Source of the DNA: Cheiracanthium punctorium
Taxonomy: Eukaryota > Arthropoda > Arachnida > Araneae > Cheiracanthiidae
Direction of reading: 5' to 3'
NCBI GenBank assembly: GCA_038373885.1
Contig: JAWZYV010013143.1
Span: forward strand, 1-64,000
Length of the DNA: 64,000 nt
Part shown: positions 60,075-64,000 of the stretch, piece by piece
How positions within the stretch are numbered: position 1 is the first letter of the stretch
Layout of the letters: the number at the start of each line of letters is the position of its first letter
The notes under the pieces: generated by a model
The model's input: only the letters and a program-made list of their open reading frames with translations
Database searches by the model: none
What the model was told of the DNA's origin: nothing
Made by a program: the position numbers and the translations under genes

Positions 60075-60148
60075 ATAACGAGCATCAACTCCCTTTTAAT
60101 GTACACATTCGATAACGAGCATCAACTCCCTTTTAATGTACACATTCG
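60075..60148 (+). repeat. Perfect tandem duplication, 37-bp unit
   Basis: Two identical 37-bp units (60075-60111, 60112-60148), starting ATAACGAGCATCAACTCCC. Confidence 0.95.
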
Positions 60149-60656
60149 ATCCCTCAGCAATCCAGTCGAAAGAGGTTTTCACCCTCCCAAGAGCTGACCA
60201 AGGTCGGCGCTACTTCACTTTCGGTATTCCTATGGGAATCTATTGATACTCAGTTTAGTTTACAATAAAGTAAGTATCTCCAACTAGAATGAATATAGTG
60301 TGATATTACCACTATCTAGAGTTCAAAATATGAAAAAACGTACCGGGTACGGGGAGTATGGTTAGTATATTTAACAGTTTATTGAGTCATTTCTCAACAC
60401 TTCTGCTCGGAAATATCACTGATATGTGAAATAGAGAACGATACCGCATCCCTCGGTTCTGACGGAAGTGAAAGGGAAGGGGTGTTGCTGTGGTTGTTTC
60501 TTATGACCTCTGACAAACGCGTGCGGTGCCAGATCCCCCAAGAAAGGGAGACGATAATATGACTCCTTCCGTGGGGAAGGGGTAAAGGCTGCTGTTTCAG
60601 GGATGCAGCTAGGGCTTTCAGCCAACACCGTGTCGAAAGGACAGGCCCCCTGACTA

Positions 60657-61445
60657 AATACTAACGTCACGAAGTATAGGTCGAAAGATCCTAGGAGCGA
60701 GCTAGCTTTCACGGCGATTTATACAGAGAAACGATTGTATAAAACAAAGTTGAAATTATACTGAATATTTAAAAGCATTAAGAGATCTTTAGTTCTCATA
60801 ATAATCATAGCATTCATAGATCCTAAATAATCATAATAAAAATAGGCAGCATAAGTAATTGATATCTTATATTTAATGCGTTAGATTGAAATGTTCTTGG
60901 ATTCTGCAAAAAATGTAGTTAAAAAAATTAATTATTCAAAAGTCAATTTTGGGATTTTTAATTAAACATTTTAGAAACAAAATTGCGCTTATTCAATTGA
61001 AAAGTGCATCTAAGAGAGAAAAATTAAAAAACAAATGATTAAGCTTTACATTTATTATCAACAGTAAAAAAAACGAATAAAATAATATAATACCATCAGT
61101 GCCGCACACGGGATTTTAGTTTGGAGGGGGCTGGAGCTACAAATACTTTATAGAAAAACAGTATTCTGAACTCGGTTATAGTGACTTCGATTATAGATAT
61201 AACTTAGATATAGCTCTCTTATAACGTCAAAATATCCTGTATCAATTCCTTATACAGCACAAGCATAATCATAAATAATTATCTGATCTTTTCAGTGACA
61301 TTGTAACCAAAAGATTACTGTATTTCATACACTTAGTATTTATATAAAAATCAACGTCCTTTTTTCAAATATTTTAGAAATAATGTGAAGACAGTTTTTA
61401 TAAAAGAGATATTCCTCCGTGGGTGGGCCTATGATCATCGTGTTA

Positions 61446-61484
<39 letters not shown>

Positions 61485-62781
61485 CACAGAGATACCCGAT
61501 AACAATTACAAAGTAAATAAAATAATATTATTAGAACCTTTATTAAATATTTCAAATTAGACTAATAATTAATTTAAATTAAGTAAGAATTTAATTTTTG
61601 TATGATTCCTTTACATATATATATATATATATACATAAAATATGAAATAGCTAAACTTACGTAGTATGGAATCCCAAGTAAGTCATCAAGAAAGGTTTCT
61701 GCAGGTTACCTGACAAAAGGAGTCGTTTTACGTAACCTGAGGATACGGCCATAGCTATAAGGAAAAAACCAACGTGAATATACATATTAGAAGTTTAACA
61801 ACATAATATAATTATTTATACCAATTAATAGTTTTAAAAAGAAATTACATGTGTGATACATTCAAAGCTGAGGCAAATAAATGGAAATCTTTTACACTTT
61901 AGTCAAACTCTCCAGAAACAAACAACAATTTTAATTAGTAAAGCCAAACAAATTGCAGTCGAAGCATTTGTAATATTATTGCACTAAAATGATGTTAGGA
62001 GACAATTTGTACTATTTTATGCATTACTAAAATCTTTCAAATGATATACTTTGAAATGTGGAATTCGAAAAAAATTAACTAAAGCATTATTAATGAATAT
62101 AACAATAAATCTTCAGTAGGGATAAAAGATAGCATTTTCATAATGCATTATTCGTTCTATTTATTTCTTTTTTAACTAAAGCTTACATTTAAATAACTCA
62201 TTAATTTCTTTAATTTTCTTTAATGAAACTTGGAATTGAATATTCTAGCTACATTAAGCCTACATTTTGAAATTATAGTAAGTTCATATAGATTATAGTA
62301 TATACATATGAAAGCAATATATTAGTTCATAGTATAAACAGGGCATTTTCTTAGACTTATTAGATTTTTCCTTCCGAATTCTTTGAGATATTCCCCGGAC
62401 TAAATGATAGATCCTCCGCGAATTTTCCCCACACCGTCGACGGCTTTCTCCGTTATGCCGCCGATTGCTGTGTGAGTGGACACTGCGGACATTATCTCGG
62501 TAAACGAATCCCTAATATTTCCTTAAAACGAAGTACTTTTATCAGTTCTGTTTCAAGCACACTTATAGCTTTCTTCTTGCTTATTTTATGAAAGAATATG
62601 CTTAATTATGATAATTTTGCAAGCATAGCACTGGATGGTGACAAAACACAACAAACCACACTTTTCAAAAGTCCCGCGTTACTGTGGCGTAGCGTGACAG
62701 AGAAAAGGTCGGGGTGAAGATGTACTACCCTCGTGACGTCACAGAGGAATTTTTTTGATGTATAGGAGGCCCGTCCTTCAT
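60657..62781 (+). repeat. 2.1-kb dispersed repeat, copy 2, uninterrupted
   Basis: Matches 38944-39946 and then 45764-46869 in order, joined by about 13 bp (TAAGTCATCAAGA, 61679-61691). It has no ORF that would suggest a transposase. The left end has CTAACGTCACGAAG and the right CTCGTGACGTCACAG, which share an inverted TGACGTCACGA-type block. A T38 run at about 61447-61484 replaces a T9 in copy 1. Family unknown. Confidence 0.85.
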
Positions 62782-62859
62782 CTCGGACTTAAGCGCGCGT
62801 ATGGTGTAGCTTCAGCGCGCAGGGAGAACTGACGATTTTGCGGCCGCTCTTATTTGTCA

Positions 62860-62955
62860 AAAATTCAATGGGGAAGGTTTCATAAACAATTTAGCGCCTT
62901 TGGGTTTTGTACCCGGAGACGGATGCACTTCCTTGACCCCCTAGCTACGCCACTG
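62860..62955. mobile_element. Single terminus of a CAGTGGCGTAGCTAG-type element
   Basis: The right end CTAGCTACGCCACTG (62941-62955) is the inverse of the common CAGTGGCGTAGC terminus. The other end was not located. Confidence 0.35.
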
Positions 62956-63117
62956 TAATGCTTGTAAAAACAAAACCTTCTTAACGATTCTTGAACATAA
63001 AATAAGGGGGCTTCCACAGACTACGCAATGCTCGAAAGAGAAGGGAGGTGCTTAACTAAATTGTACAGTTTGCGACAAGGAAGGAGGGAGGAAGTCAACG
63101 ACGCTGTTACGTTACCG

Positions 63118-63623
63118 CAGGCCCGGACTGGCCAGGCCGGCTGGTCGGCGATCGCCGAGGACCCCCGGTGAGGCATTCAAAAATGGATATACAACTTTAT
63201 AATAAGAGTAATTTGATTATTTATTTTCCAGCAATCTTACGTAGTGACGCAGCGGAGGATCCCAGAAACCCTGCGACGCAAGGGGGCCCCCGAAAAGTCA
63301 GGGCCCCCCAAATCTCTAAAGTAGTTAAATGTGATTTTTAGGCGCGTATGCCTATATATAATTTTCAAATATTACATATTCTAATATTCTATTCCCTCTA
63401 AATTCCTCAGTAAGAGGCAGGGCCTGATTTTCGGGAGGGCATTCGGAGCGCCCGGGCCCCCAAATTGTTCTTTAAAAATTTGTAAATTTTGAAAAAGTTT
63501 TCCAAAGAGGGAGGAGGCCCAATGAAGCTTTTGCCCAGGGCTCCGAAATAGACCAATCGGCTCAGGAAGAGGCCCCTTTTAAATCTATAGCCGAGGGCCC
63601 CCAAGAGAGCCAGTCGGGGCCTG
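63118..63623. mobile_element. Possible old hAT-like element
   Basis: The left CAGGCCCGGACTGGC and right GCCAGTCGGGGCCTG are inverted. Flanking octamers CGTTACCG and CATAACCC match at only 5 of 8. Inside are several GGGCCCC-type blocks, one of which (from about 63419) may be the start of a second element. The minus-strand ORF here is not credible. Confidence 0.45.
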
Positions 63624-64000
63624 CATAACCCTCATGTTAGGAAAAACTTTCTAGTATTCACGCATGTGTTACAGCTTGCCTATTGGTCTAAACATTTTCT
63701 TTGTTACAGTAGAATTACACAAAAAACACCATAAAAGACCTAAATCTGAAACTCCAAGATAATTTAAGCCGACAGGTCATTCTTACGAGCAAAGCAAATT
63801 AACAGACATAACGTTGACTGCCCTCTGTCTACCAAAAGATCCCCTCCAAATGCTTCGCCAGACTCCGTTTTTCGAACCTTCTTCGTCCTGTTAGAAATAT
63901 TTAGGATTCAGCATTTACACATTTTTGGGAAGTGAAATTTGAGGAAGGCTTTTATAAAAATGATACTAAGCCTGTTACTTTACCGGGACGAGACGAGAAG

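Overview
This window looks like nuclear DNA of an arthropod, most likely a chelicerate such as a spider. It is AT-rich, packed with decayed DNA transposons and tRNA-derived SINEs, and has one plausible protein-coding exon in 64 kb. The arthropod call rests on the mix of mobile elements: Tc1/mariner with a DUF4817-type N-terminus, mariner, hAT, pogo/Tigger, piggyBac-like, Helitron and tRNA-headed SINEs. The chelicerate call is inference. No prokaryotic operon, rRNA, functional tRNA gene or CRISPR array was seen.

The likely gene starts on the + strand at 17580, inside a GC-rich island (about 17253-17830) that stands out from its surroundings. The exon codes 83 residues of an unrecognised Pro/Gly/His/Ser-rich protein with a SUMO-type site. 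It ends at a phase-0 splice donor at 17828/17829. No later exon could be recognised, so the remaining 46 kb may be one very large first intron, and 1-17.2 kb would be upstream DNA.

Region by region. 0-4 kb: the edge of a hAT-like element, a SINE, an internally deleted Tc1-family element (2085-2911) and a pogo-like element carrying a SINE. 6-10 kb: a Helitron 3' end, then a decayed 3-kb hAT transposon (7007-10035) holding nested insertions. 12-16 kb: SINEs and two diverged copies of one TIR element. 17 kb: the promoter island and exon. 19-25 kb: a hAT MITE, a second hAT-like MITE and a mariner deletion derivative. 32-38 kb: a 1.8-kb inverted-repeat element, a hAT MITE carrying a pogo MITE, a second pogo MITE and a piggyBac-like MITE. 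38.9-46.9 kb: one copy of a 2.1-kb dispersed repeat, split by 5.8 kb of other elements including a SINE with a hAT MITE inside it. 48-51 kb: a hAT MITE, and a dead Tc1 transposase interrupted by a SINE. 52-64 kb: Helitron-type repeats, a third copy of the GAGCCCG hAT MITE, a hairpin hAT MITE, two short tandem duplications and the intact copy of the 2.1-kb repeat.

The clearest signal is the insertion record. Seven elements are bracketed by perfect 8-bp target duplications and one by a 7/8 match, all hAT-like. Several others sit in TA or TTAA sites. At least four nested insertions can be ordered in time from the sequence alone. I found no convincing new multi-gene system. The most novel items are the GAGCCCG-terminated hAT MITE family, the CGTCTCG-repeat hAT MITE and the unclassified 2.1-kb dispersed repeat.
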